Source: Costus lasius
Lineage: Eukaryota > Streptophyta > Magnoliopsida > Zingiberales > Costaceae
Assembly: GCA_027563935.2 (NCBI GenBank)
Contig: CM050454.1
Coordinates: 47,520,596 to 47,584,595, forward strand
Direction: 5' to 3'
DNA: 64,000 bases
Below, piece after piece: positions 32,704-44,315 of the stretch. Under the pieces are notes generated by a model. The model ran no database searches. It was not told where the DNA came from and worked only from the letters and a program-made list of their open reading frames with translations. The translations under genes were made by a program, and so were the position numbers. Position 1 is the first letter of the stretch, and every line of letters begins with the position of its first letter.

Positions 32704-33432
32704 TGTTCTACAACCACCAAGATACAGCAGATTTGTACTACTTCAAATCATTTAAATTGGACTTGTTTTAAATGATTATGGCTCCCACTATTTTAACTGA
32801 ATTGACAACCCATAAAGTCAATCAAGAAATTTGGGATTTCCTAGTGAGATGGGATCCTTATTCCACACAGGGCTTTGTGTCCCACGAGGGTGGGATGAGA
32901 TGCACAAGTGACCCATGCTTCTTAAGGTGGGCACGCCGGCCGATTGCACTTGGCAACTCCCCTTATTGAGACAGTATATGCATTACATGTCCAGCGAGGG
33001 TTGGATACAGCATGAAACCCTAACCTTTCAACGATGCCTCTCGAGTTTCATCATGTTCCCAACACATGAAAATCTAGTCGAGTCCATTCCTAACCGTTAT
33101 GCCTAGGGCCAACGAGTTTCCTTGCGAAGGCACATCTAGGGTAAAATTGGACTGGGGAAACCATTGCCACCACACACCTTCTAAAGATAAGTGGGTGTGT
33201 CCCACGAGGGTGGGAAACAGTTCACAACACCATTGATCGATAGCTTGGTGAGGGCTATGCGTTAGAAGGCTACTAGACTTGATATTTTGATTGAGGGCTT
33301 TTGAGGTCTCATCATTTCAGTTTTATCTTATGTCTATCATTACAAGCATGCAATCCTATAGTGATAGCATAACCATAAAACATCACAGGCATGCTTTAGA
33401 TTTTGAAAAGAAAGCAATGAAAGGATGATGTG
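32704..33432 (-). other. Copia E leader, gag-proximal part
   Basis: Colinear with the copia G leader near 50600-51317. It is cut at 33432 by gypsy F and resumes at 43355. No frame of note. Confidence 0.85.
32880..33215 (-). promoter_or_regulatory. Three spaced leader hairpins, copia E
   Basis: In transcript order: TCCCACCCTCGTGGGA (33200-33215), CCAACCCTCGCTGG (32991-33004, with one A-C mismatch in the stem) and TCCCACCCTCGTGGGA (32880-32895). Starts are 211 and 109 bp apart. The mismatch fits the general decay of this old copy. Confidence 0.6.
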
Positions 33433-35489
33433 TGATGACACCAAAATATATAGTATATTTTGTATCATTTTATATACCTTTTCGTGCTAAATTGAAGCTC
33501 TTTTCATTATCTTTATGCCAAATTTATCAAATATTGCAAAATCTACTTCTATTTTGGTTTTTGATGATTTTTAGGTAATAATGCACTATTTTGAGGTGTT
33601 TTCAATCAGAATCAAATACATAGAAGAGTTACCATCATCAAGAAGTGATCACATGACAAATTTCACGCAAATCGGAGCAATAAACCAAAATACGGTAGGG
33701 CCATAATCTATATTACGGCACCGTATTTCCGTATGATACCGTAATATTAGAGCACATGCCGTAATTTTGTGGAGTTTTTCACCAGAACATTTTTCGGATT
33801 TTACGGCACTGTCGTAAGAAATTACACGGCCGTAATTTGCAGCGCTTTCAGACCAGAGATATTAACTGAAATTACGGCACTGCTATAAACTATTTCACGT
33901 GCCGTAATTTCCTAATATTCCCGACCAGAGTGTTCAGCCGATTTTATGGCACCGCCATGAAGCATTTTATGGTGCCATATTTTGTGAAGATCTGAGACCA
34001 GAACACTCGACCGATTTTACGGTAGTGCCGTAATTTCCTTCTAGAGCGCGACTTCCACAGTCCAATTCGAAACCCGATTTATGCGGAGAAGATTGTAGAT
34101 GATCCAGACCCTTAAATTCGAAGCCGTAAGAAGAAGGAGGAGGGCTTTGGCCGAGAGGAAGAGGAAGACACCAAAAGCCCCAATTTTCATCCACCATATA
34201 GAGAGAAATCGAGATTTCAGCCGCCGCCTAGGGTTTCGCCACCGCGCCGCACACAGTGCATCTCCGGCCATGAAATTTGAAGGGAAGCTACGCCTGGAGT
34301 AAGAGAACACACCCCATAAGTTTTAGAGGAAAAGAAGATCAATTAGAGGAGAAATCAACGAAAAGGGAGGCGCCGCTACTGTTCATCGACGCTCAACTCA
34401 AAATTACGGCTGTAATTTATATTACAGCCGTGGTGTATTTTCTGAAACCCTCTTCTCCCTTTTATTTTTGATCTTTTGAAACATTGGATTATTGTAACTC
34501 CTTCACTATGCTAGCTTAAACCTTTATGGGACATGGGGGAGTAATTCCCTTTGATTTTCTCAATGACTAGATACTTTTTACTTTCATCATGATAGTTCTA
34601 TTTTGATGATTCTACCTATGTGATTATTGCTCTAAAATTCTCCTTAGTTTATTTATTGTCATGCATGATATAGAGTTTTCGCAATATGGACTGAAAAGTG
34701 TTTTGCTTGAGAACTTGTAACCCTAAAATTGAATAATAGGAACTCACCGTAAGAAATTCGGTTAAGTTCTTATTTCTTGATTTTAGTAATTTTAATGCCA
34801 TGCTTGATAATTATGAACCTAGGATTGAGTTATTGTGTCAAACATGGAGATCTTGCACGAAAGTGAAGATCGGAACGTTGGAGAGCCATCGGTAGAACGT
34901 GTGTTGAAACTCGGATGCGCAAAAGCGATCCTTGAGATTCCATTCGAGAAGATCAACCTAGAATTTGGATGCACGAAAGTGATCCTTGAATCCTTCGTTT
35001 GGTGATTAACTTATTTACAGCGTTGGGATAAATCTTATGTGAAAGCAAAGATTAGTCCCTACATGGTTGTCTGCACGAAAGTGAGATAATCCTCCTATGA
35101 AGTAAATTATGTCTTTATCATTGTAAAATTGGATTGATGAACATCTATTTTTATCTAGCCCTATAAATTAAAGTGAATGAAACCCTAGGCCCAGTTTCTC
35201 TCTGATTATACTCTCCCGTGTGTTTTTCAATCATTGTTTGACTTCTATTCGATTGCCTAGTTAGTAAGAAATCAATTATTCGGTACTTGACAACAAAGGT
35301 CTCTATGGGTTCGATATCTATTTGATTACTTCGAGTATCCGTGCACTTGCGGAAATAACAACAAGCTTGGTGAAACAACAAGTTTTTGGAGCCGTGTCGG
35401 GGAGTGACAAGTCCCCGTGTGCCAAACAATAAGTTTTGGCCGCGACACCAGAGATAAGTTTTTGTCTACCTACTTGTTGGGATACAATA
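33433..35489 (+). repeat. Gypsy F 5' LTR (2057 bp)
   Basis: TGATGACACCAAAATATATAG to GGGATACAATA. The last two bases are TA where the 3' LTR has the canonical CA, a single transition. It carries the palindrome array and the PBS-like repeats at its end. Confidence 0.93.
33690..34440 (+). repeat. TTACGGC palindrome array in gypsy F 5' LTR
   Basis: Units beginning GATTTTACGG/GAAATTACGG at 33797, 33868, 33940 and 34013 (steps 71, 72, 73), each with an ACGGCACTGCCGT-type palindrome and a second ACGGCCGTAATTT or ACGGTGCCGTATTTT palindrome. A last pair, TTACGGCTGTAAT and ATTACAGCCGT, lies near 34404-34432. The 33940 unit has TATGGCACCGCCATGA and TATGGTGCCATA, where the 3' LTR keeps CG versions. Confidence 0.78.
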
Positions 35490-35513
35490 AGTTTTTGGCG
35501 CCGTTGCCGGGGA
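35376..35513 (+). repeat. Three PBS-like repeats at the gypsy F LTR end
   Basis: Three related passages: CAACAAGTTTTTGGAGCCGT (from 35376), CAATAAGTTTTGGCCGCG (from 35427) and CAATAAGTTTTTGGCGCCGT (from 35485). The third contains the real primer site; the first two lie inside the LTR and also occur in the 3' LTR (about 43235-43330). Gypsy B and J LTRs end before this region. Confidence 0.75.
35496..35513 (+). other. Gypsy F primer-binding site (tRNA-Asp type)
   Basis: TGGCGCCGTTGCCGGGGA, six bases after the 5' LTR end. This is the usual primer site of Athila-type plant gypsy elements. Confidence 0.92.
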
Positions 35514-35651
35514 CCTTGGTTTTTGTTGATATTGAAGATATTGAAAGTATTCCTAGACTAGGTTTTATTTATATTCTATCTTTTTATTCTTTTATGTTTA
35601 CTTGAGTTATTTGATCCATCTCTTTTAGTGTGCACAGAAAATTTAGATCTA

Positions 35652-36431
35652 ATGGCAGATCAGAGATCACCTAGGGACTATGTAGCCCCTAAGCCACGAG
35701 AAATACACTTCAGCATTGTCAAGCCAACCATTGAAGTGGATAATTTCGAGATTAATCCTGCTTTCTTGACCATGATCCAGCATAACCAATTTGGTGGAAC
35801 TCCAATTGAAGATCCCTATCAACATTTACATCTTTTTATTGAATATTGTGATACCATTAAATTTTATGCAATTTCTGATGATGCACTAAAACTAAGACTA
35901 TTTTCTTCTTCTCTTAGAGACCGAGCGCGATTTTGGCTACATTCTCGACCTTCTGGTGTTTTCAATACATGGGAACAACTATCAAATGCTTTCCTAATGA
36001 AGTACTTCCCACCAAGCAAAACCATCCAATTAAGAAATCAGATCACAAGCTTTACACAAAAGGATGACGAATCATTCTGCAAGGCATGGGAGCGATTCAA
36101 TGATTTACAATGGAAGTGCCCTCACCATGGCCATGAAAATTGGGTTTTAATTCATACATTTTATGATGGTCTACTTTATAATACCCGTCTAATTGTTGAT
36201 GCTGCTGCAGGAGGAGCCCTCAGGAGTAAGACCATTGAAGATGCTTCTACCCTATTTGAAGAAATGTCCTTGAACCATAACCAATGGGATACTAAAGAAG
36301 AAATGGTATATTGTCATCGTCAAGGTAAGAATGAAAGTGAGGAATGCCAACCCATAACTGAAGTGGTAAATTCTTTTAGTGTAGAATATTTGCTTGACAA
36401 GTTTATCGCTAATCAAAATCAATTCATGTAA
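35652..36431 (+). pseudogene. Gypsy F gag, N-terminal part
   Basis: Structural protein of the particle. ATG at 35652 (MADQRSPRDYVAPKPRE) is preferred over an in-frame ATG 24 bases earlier because the sequence MADQ... starts the family-like region. A retrotransposon gag domain is recognisable in HLFIEYCDTIKF, LRDRARFWLHSRP, WEQLSNAFLMKYFPP and FCKAWERFNDL. It ends at TAA (36429-36431), and gag similarity continues after it (36465-36650), so the stop is a mutation. Confidence 0.85.
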
Positions 36432-37437
36432 AATCAAAACAAAGAAATTGAAGATCTTAAGAGAATGGTTAGTCTACTTGCCTTTCAAGTTGAATCCTTG
36501 ACTACTCACAATAAAACCCTAGAAGATCAAATTCCTGATGAACATTGTAATGCAATAATCACTAGAAGTGGAAAAAAATTAGAGAAACCAAAAGGGAGAG
36601 TTGAGAATAACAAAAAAGGGCTTGATGATGAACATGACCATGAATTGTAGTTAGAAAAATCTTCTATGTATAGACCATCCCAAATTAGTCTACCACCTCA
36701 CCAGGGTGATGAACCTAAAGGTGACGTACTGTGTTAGGAATATATTTCCAAACCTAATTCTCCTATACCCTTTCCCCAAAGGTTAGTGCAAGAAAAATTA
36801 GACAAACAATTTGGGCAATTTTTAGATGTTTTGAAAAAGCTTTACATTAACATTCCTTTTACTGAAGCTTTATCTCAAATGCCCACATATGCTAAATTTT
36901 TAAAAGAAATATTGTCTAATAAGAGAAAAATAGAGGACTATGGCACTGTGGTTTTAACTGAGGAATGTAGTGCTGTTATCCAAAACAAAATGCCCCCCAA
37001 ACTGAAGGATCTAGGTAGTTTCTCTGGTAGTATGGCTTTTCACCGAGCCTTATGTGATTTAGGTGCTAGTGTGAGCCTAATGCCATTGTCTATCTGCAGG
37101 AGATTGGATATGGGGGAACTCAAGCCAACTTCTATATCTTTGCAGCTCGTCGATCGCTCGGTGAAATACCCCGTAGGAATTCTTGAAGGTGTGCCTATAC
37201 AAGTAGGTAAATATTTCATTCCAGTGGATTTTGTAGTTCTTGAGATGGAAGAAGATGGAAAAATCCCCATCATACTTGGTAGACTATTCTTACCCTCTAC
37301 AGGAGCACTTATTGATGTAAAGAACGGTAAGCTTTCACTTAACATTGGGAATGATACAATTGAGTATGACTTGCATGAAGCCATGAAAAACCCTTCAAAT
37401 TCTGAATCTTCTTGTAGTATACATCATATAGATGATC
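36432..37437 (+). pseudogene. Gypsy F gag C-terminus and aspartic protease
   Basis: After several stops (36429, 36648, 36736) a long frame opens at 36786: KQFGQFLDVLKKLYINIPF and YAKFLKEILSNKRKIEDYGT (gag end), then the protease with catalytic Asp in ALCDLGASVSLMP and the flap-side PIILGRLFLPSTGALID. The protease is complete by eye. The same gag end, KQFGKFLEVLKKLYINIPF, occurs in fragment L at 45462-45938 on the - strand. Confidence 0.87.
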
Positions 37438-38750
37438 AAGAAAGGAGGGGCAACTGTACATTGCATTCCTATATCTGATAACAAATGGGCAAGTCATGTA
37501 CATTGCATTCCTAAGAAAGGAGGGGTAACTGTCATGAAAAACAAAGATAATGAATTGATTCCTGTTAGAACTATTACTAGTTGGCGCATGTGCATAGACT
37601 ATAGAAAACTAAATGCTGCCACTCGGAAAGACCATTTCCCTTTACCTTTCATTGATCAGATGGTTGAAAGATTGGCAAACCATTCTCACTTTTGCTTCTT
37701 AGATGGATATTCTGATTTTTTTCCAAATTCCTATACATCCTGATGATCAAGATAAAACCACTTTCACATGCCTGTATGGAACTTTTGCATATAGGAGAAT
37801 GCCATTTGGTTTATGTAATGCACCCGCTACTTTTCAAAGATGCATGATGGCTATATTTTCTGATTTCATTGAAGACTTTGTGGATGTATTTATGGATGAT
37901 TTCTCCGTATACGGTTCCTCTTTTGATGTTTGTTTAGCTAATTTATCTCGGGTTTTACAGATATGTGAAGAAACTAATCTTGTGCTTAATTGGGAAAAAT
38001 GTCACTTCATGGTTAGGCAAGGGATAGTTTTTGGGCACTTGATTTCAGAGAAAGGAATTGAAGTTGATAAGGCCAAAGTTGAAGTAATAGAGAAATTGGA
38101 ACCACCCACCACAGTGAAGGAGGTCCGAAGCTTTCTAGGACATGCAGGATTCTACCGGCGGTTCATCAAGGATTTCTCTAAGCTTGCTAGATCTCTTACA
38201 ATTTTACTTTGTAAAGATGTAAAATTTTCTTTTGATGAAGATTGTTTATCTGCTTTTCAGGAACTAAATAAGGCTTTGGTTTCTGCACCTATCATTTAGC
38301 CTCTAGATTGGGATTTACCCTTTAAACTCATGTGTGATGCCAGCGATTATGCAATTGGAGCAGTTCTAGGATAAAGGAAAGACAAAGAGCCTTGTGTTAT
38401 CCATTATGCTAGTAGGACTTTGGATGAGACACAGAGGAATTACACTACCACTGAGAAGGAACTTTTAGCTATAGTATTTGCCTTTGATAAATTTAGATCA
38501 TATTAATTAACTCCAAAGTGGTAGTGTACACTGACCATGCAACTGTTAGGTACTTAATGCAGAAAAAGGATACTAAACCATGATTACTCAGATGGATTTT
38601 ACTTTTGCAATAATTTGATTTGGAGATTAAAGACAAAAAGGGATCAGAAAACCTTGTTGCAGATCATCTTTCAAGGATAATGGTAGATGTTGAAAAGAAT
38701 GATGAGATCAATGATTCCTTCCCTGAAGCGCAGCTCTTAGCCATTGAACA
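37438..38750 (+). pseudogene. Gypsy F reverse transcriptase and RNase H
   Basis: RT starts late: the ~150-residue linker seen in gypsy D is missing and replaced by a short duplicated filler (37438-37531). RT motifs: MCIDYRKLNAATRKDHFPLP, a frameshift in a run of T near 37716, RRMPFGLCNAPATFQRCM, catalytic FMDDFSVYG, then EVDKAKVEVIEKL and [20 protein letters not shown]. The open part ends at TAG 38297-38299. RNase H ([31 protein letters not shown]) continues to about 38700 with at least four stops and a frame break. Confidence 0.87.
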
Positions 38751-40063
38751 ACTCAGAGCTCCCTAGTATGCTGACATAGTGAATTATCTTGTAGCTAATA
38801 TTTTTCCTCCTGATTTGAGCTACCAAAAAAGGAAGAAATTTTTTGCAGAGGTGAAACACTATTTTTGAGACGAGCCTTAATGTGCAGATGGCATTTTTAG
38901 AAGATGTGTACCTGAAGAAGAAGCTGCAGATATATTGATTCAATGCCAGGGATTCTCTTATGGTGGTCATGCCGGTACTGAGAAGACTGCTTTTAAGGTG
39001 TTACAATCAGGATTTTATTGGTCCACAATGTTCAAAGACGCTAGAAATTTTATATTGTCTTTGTGATAGATGTCAAAAGACAGGGAACATTAACAGAAGA
39101 CATGAGATGCCACTGTCCAATATTCTTGAAGTTGAGATATTTGATGTTTGGAGAATTGACTTCATGGGACCTTTCCCATCTTTTGGAGGTAACAAGTACA
39201 TTCTTGTAGTAGTAGATTATCTTTCAAAATGGGTTGAAGCTCTTCCTTCTCCCACAAATGATTCCAGAGTGGTAGTTAAACTGTTCAAAAAAATTATCTT
39301 TCCTCGGTACGGGACACCACGAGTAGTAATCAGTGATGGAGGCTCGCATTTCATAGAACACAAGTTCTCATCCGTGCTCAAGATGTATAGGGTAAATCAT
39401 AGAGTTGCAACACCTTATCACCCCCAAACGAGTGGTAAAGTTGAGGTATCGAATAGAGAAATCAAAGGAATTTTGGAAAAGACAGTGTCACGCACTAGAA
39501 AAGACTGGGCATTCAAACTTAATGATGCATTGTGGGCATACAGGACTGCTTTCATGACCCCCATAGGTATATCTCCTTTTCAATTGATTTATGGAAAATC
39601 ATGTCACCTTCCTGTAGAGCTCGAGCATAAGGCGTTCTGGGCAATCAAGAAGCTGAACTTTGACTTGAAGAACGCGGGTAAAAAATGGAGGTTACAATTA
39701 AACGAGCTAGATGAGATCAGACTCTCTGCACATGAAAATGCAAGAATTTACAAAGAGAGGACTAAAAGATGGCATGATTGACATATCTTCAGAAAAGACT
39801 TCCAACTAGATGACTTTGTTCTTTTGTTCAATTCTAGAATGAGACTTTTCCCAAGAAAGCTTAAATTCCGATGGTCTGGTCCTTTTCAGGTAAAGAAAGC
39901 CTATCCTTACGGAGCTGTAGACATATGGAGTAAGGAAACAGGAGAATTTAAGGTTAATGGTCAAAGATTGAAGCATTATTATCAAGAAGAGCGGATTGGA
40001 GAAAAGGAAAGTTTTTACCTTGATGAGCCACGATCAAATCTGAGTACCGAACGGTCAAGCTAA
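38751..40063 (+). pseudogene. Gypsy F integrase
   Basis: Joins the element's cDNA to host DNA. The N-terminal zinc finger region is degraded, with [17 protein letters not shown] surviving. The catalytic core is open at 38960-39781, with D in [10 protein letters not shown] in VISDGGSHF and E in [20 protein letters not shown] at 39779-39781 interrupts a frame that continues unchanged to 40063 ([24 protein letters not shown]). So apart from this stop the integrase core and tail are colinear and in frame. Confidence 0.87.
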
Positions 40064-41307
40064 TAACCTTTAAACTAGCGCTTCGTGGGAGGCAACCTAA
40101 GCACTCTTGCTTAGTTTAGTTACTTTTATTTTAGGTTATTGTTTTTTTACAAAAAAAATTTTCTTTTGTTTTGTAGGTAAAATTTTCGAAAGGCACATCT
40201 ATGGACTTAGCAGCACCTGCCCCGACACTATTTTTGGTCTGAGCCTTATGTATTTTTTGTCATAGCTTGCTATATAGTTTTGTGAGTATCGTTTGCACTC
40301 CCTTGTATTCATGATTATTTCATATGGTTGCATCTTTGATTTGCTTTAGATGTGTCACTCACTGATATTTCTTCGATATGGTTGTATGGTGATATGATTG
40401 TTCATTATCCACTTTCTAGTATCTTGTGGTGTGATTCTATTTTTCAAAGGTTTTCATTGATAAATATCTTCCTTGATGATGAATAGACCTGTATTCATGA
40501 TTAGAGAGAAACCTATCATGTTAGGTTTATTTCTTCAATGCATATCTATCTTTTGAAAATTGACATTGGATGATGCATGAAATTTTTGGTAGATGTGTTA
40601 TTTGAGGAATAAGATCTAAAGGTGAAACTATTACTTTAAATAAAATGAGCATATGAGTATGATTTGTGAATTGATATCGATTGATGAACCTAGTAGATGT
40701 TTAATCTATTTTGCTATTTGTTGGGAAGGAAGAATCCAAGATCCATAAAAAAAGTGAGAGACTCCCCTACTTGGCACTATGTAAAATTGATAGTGGTACC
40801 TAAGCCATGCGTTGTAGTCTATGTCTAAAAGATAATGAGAGAGAAAAAGAATAAAACTCATATACTTAGCACTATGCAAAATTGATAGTGATACCGAAGA
40901 TAAGAGTTGAAGTCAAAAATAAAAAGTGTGTATCTAAGTGGGTACATGCCATCTTTACAAAAACAAACAAAATACATTTAAAAAGGAAAAAAATTATGTG
41001 TGGAAAAAGATCTTGGAAACCTAATTCCTGTACAAAAGTATGATAGATTTGAACTGAAAACTGGGTGAAATCATGAGATTGAAAATTCAATTTAGTAAAC
41101 AAGTTGCAATGTTTTATTTGATTGAGTCGTGGATCTAAGGGGTTGAATTCTAAGAATGATATATTTATTTGAAGTTTTGTGAAACAATTGATGGAATTTT
41201 TCATTGATGATTGTATTTTAGAAGTTTATTGATCATGATAAGGTTTATGTTCTAGTCAATTTTTGATTCTTGCTTGAGGACAAGCAAGGTTTGAGCCTCA
41301 TGTATTT
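40064..41307 (+). other. Gypsy F non-coding tail before the 3' LTR
   Basis: About 1.2 kb, starting with GTGGGAGGCAACC just after the integrase and ending GCTTGAGGACAAGCAAGG before the LTR (polypurine-tract region). It holds the same 'gtgagagactcc(c/t)ctacttggcac' passages as gypsy B. No envelope-like frame and no other gene seen. Confidence 0.75.
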
Positions 41308-43349
41308 TGATGACACCAAAATATATAGTATATTTTGTATCATTTTATATACCTTTTCGTGCTAAATTGAAGCTCTTTTGCTTATCTTTAGGCTAAATTT
41401 ATCAAATATTGCAAAATCTACTTCTATTTTGGTTTTTGATGATTTTCAAGCAAAAAGGCACAATTTTGAGGCATTTTCAAGCATAATCAAATACATAGAA
41501 GAGTTACCATCATCAAGAAGAGATCACGTGACAAATTTCACGCAAATCGGAGCAACAAACCAAAATACGGCATAGCCGTAATCTATATTACGGTACCGTA
41601 TTTCCGTATGATACCATAATATCAGAGCACCTATCGTAATTTTGGGCAGTTTTTCACTAAACATTTTTCGGATTTTACGGCACTGCCGTAAGAAATTACA
41701 CGGCCGTAATTTTCAGCACTTTTAGACCAGAGATATTCACTGAAATTATGACACTGCCCATTTTACTGGCCGTAATTTCCTAATGTTCCCGACAAGAGTG
41801 TTCAGTCGATTTTATGGCACCACCGTGAAGCATTTTACGGTGCCGTATTTTGTGAAGATCTCAGTCCAAAACACTTGACCGATTTTACGGCAGTGCTGTA
41901 AGATATTACACTGTCGTAATTTCCTTCCAGAACGCGACTTCCACAGTCCAATTCGAAACCCAATTTTTGGCGGAGAAGATTGCAGATGATCCAGACCCTT
42001 AAATTCAAAGCCATAAGAAGAAGGAGGAGGGCTTAGGCCGAGAGGAAGAGGAAGACACCAAAAGCTCCAATTTTCATCCACCATACAGAGAGAAATCGAG
42101 ATTTCAGCCGCCGCCTAGGGTTTCTCCGCCGCGCCAAACATAGTGCATCTTCATCCGTGAAATTTGAAGGGAAGCTACACCTGGAGTAAGAGAACACGCC
42201 CCAGAAGTTTCAGAGGAAAAGGAGATCAATTGGAGGATAAATCAATGAAAAGGGATGCACTGCTACTGTTCATCAACGCTCAACTCAAAATTACGGCTGT
42301 AATTTATATTACAACTGTGGTGTATTTTCTGAAACCCTCTTCTCCCTTTGATTTTTGATCTTTTGAAACTATGGATTATTGTAACTCCTTCAATATGCTA
42401 TCTTAAACCTTTGATTTTCTCAATGACTAGATACTTTTTACTTTCATCATGATAGTTCTATTTTGATGATTCTACCTATCCGATTATTGCTCTAAAATTC
42501 TCCTTAGTTTATTTATTGTCATGCATGATATAGAGTTTTCGCAATATGGACTGAAAAGTGTTTTGCTTGAGAGCTTAGAACCCTAAAATTGAATAATAGG
42601 AACTCACCATAAGAAATTAGGTTAAGTTCTTATTTCTTGATTTTAGTAATTTTATTGCCATGCTTGATAATTATGAATCTAGGATTGGGTTATTGTGTCA
42701 AACGTGGAGATCTTGCATGAAAGTGAGGATCAGAACGTTGGAGAGCCATTGGTAGAACGTGTATTGAAACTCGGATGCGCGAAAGCGATCCTTGAGATTC
42801 CACTCAAGACGATCAACCTAGAATTCGGATACACAAAAGTGATCCTTGAATTCTTCGTTTGGTGATTTACTTATTTACAGCGTTGGGATAAATCTTGCGC
42901 GAAAGCGAAGATTAGTCCCTGCATGGTTGTCTGCACGAAAGTGAGATACTCCTCCTATGAAGTAAATTATGTTTTTATCAATGTAAAACTGGATTGATGA
43001 ACATCTATTTTTATCTAGCCCTGAAAATTAAAGTAAATGAAACCCTAGTCCCAGTTTCTCTCTGATTATACTCTCCCGTGTGTTTTTCAATCGTTGCTTG
43101 ACTTCTATTCGATTTCCTAGATAGTAAGAAATCAATTATTCAGTACTTGACAACAAAGGTCTCCGTGGGTTCGATATCTATTTTATTATCTCGAGTATCC
43201 ATTCACTTGCGGAAAAAACAACAAGCTTGGTGACACAACAAGGTTTTGGAGCCGTGTCGGGGAGTGACAAGTCCCTATGTGCCAAACAATAAGTTTTGGC
43301 CGTGACACCAGAGATAAGTTTTTGTCTACCTACTTGTTGGGATACAACA
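41308..43349 (+). repeat. Gypsy F 3' LTR (2042 bp)
   Basis: TGATGACACCAAAATATATAG to GGGATACAACA, followed by the duplication ATGTG. It lacks about 34 bp present in the 5' LTR (the GGGACATGGGGGAGTAATTCC passage at 34529-34550) near 42409. Its palindrome array spans about 41560-42330. Confidence 0.94.
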
Positions 43350-43354
43350 ATGTG

Positions 43355-44315
43355 ATCATATCCCATTCAAGACATTGAACCAACCCATGCCAAAAAGAGG
43401 TTCAACTCTTGACCTAGGACTCAAGCCCCTAAAATTAGACCTAGCATAGCCGACCTCTAGCTTGATCTTCAAGGTTGGCTCCAAGGTCCTCCTTTCCATG
43501 GTTTAGCTCTCAAACCCTAGAGGTACTTTTACGGAAACCCTAGAAGCATTCATGGGTTCGGCCAATGCCATGGATCCTCCACCATGGAAGATGCGCTACC
43601 TTGCAAGCCACAAGAGGGATAGCTCACAAGCACAAGGCTCGGCCAAACCGTTACTTGCGCCCCCATGTAAGGATGTGCCACCTTTGATGAAGCTTGTTGT
43701 GCCTCCATGCAAGGTGCGCAAGCTTCATGCATGCGCCATGCTCCAAGTAGATGCGCCACCCTAATCTTCTTCTTAGTTAAAGGCTAAAAGAAAAGCGGCA
43801 CGCAGGCCTCAGAAGGATACATCACAGGCATGCTAAGGGGCTTGACATATGACCACAACATCATGCACAAATAAGGTGTTTTCACATGCAATTCTACATG
43901 CTAATGAAAAACTCAAAATCAAAAATTTGAGTTTCTCATAAAACAAGTCTCCTTTCCTCATCTTCTTATCACAAATCTTTTGGTTATTTGCGATTAATTT
44001 TTCATGATGACTTCATAGATCCTATCGGCTGGCAATTTTGTCAGATCAAGGGACCCGGCCAGTCCGAAGACACAATGCCTGTCCTACTTGACAAAACTAT
44101 GTGTGCCTTTGATCTTAAATGAATCAAGAAAAACAACCCAAAATTCCAAAAGATATTGAAAAGATGATAGGAACAAGAAACTATAATTTTTCCTACTTAG
44201 AAAAATCATGTGCCATGTGATCATGCAATTTGCGAAAATTGAAACATGGCATGTGAGCATGGAAAAGCATGAAAGTACATCATTCGAGGCTCGCAAGTCA
44301 CTCTGATACCACTAT
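43355..44315 (-). other. Copia E leader, LTR-proximal part, and primer site
   Basis: Colinear with the copia G leader near 49640-50580. The primer-binding site at 44300-44311 reads TGGTATCAGAGT on the - strand (initiator-Met tRNA, last base changed). No gene-like frame. Confidence 0.85.

Larger units (their letters stand above)
33433..43349 (+). mobile_element. Gypsy F: complete but decayed Athila-like element
   Basis: A 9.9-kb Ty3/gypsy element with LTRs of 2057 and 2042 bp starting TGATGACACC, flanked by a perfect duplication ATGTG (33428-33432 and 43350-43354) in the leader of copia E. The uninterrupted target is visible in the related copia G leader (CACAT on the + strand at 50582-50586). 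Order: primer site of tRNA-Asp type, gag, protease (CDLGASVSLMP), RT (FMDDFSVYG), RNase H, integrase, non-coding tail, 3' LTR. Gag-pol is broken by many stops, frameshifts and a deletion, and the LTRs differ at many sites, so it is old. Confidence 0.95.

Noticed and set aside
34099..34471. Open frames in gypsy F 5' LTR
   Set aside because: Partly repeated in the 3' LTR and broken there; no domain. Most likely chance frames in LTR sequence.
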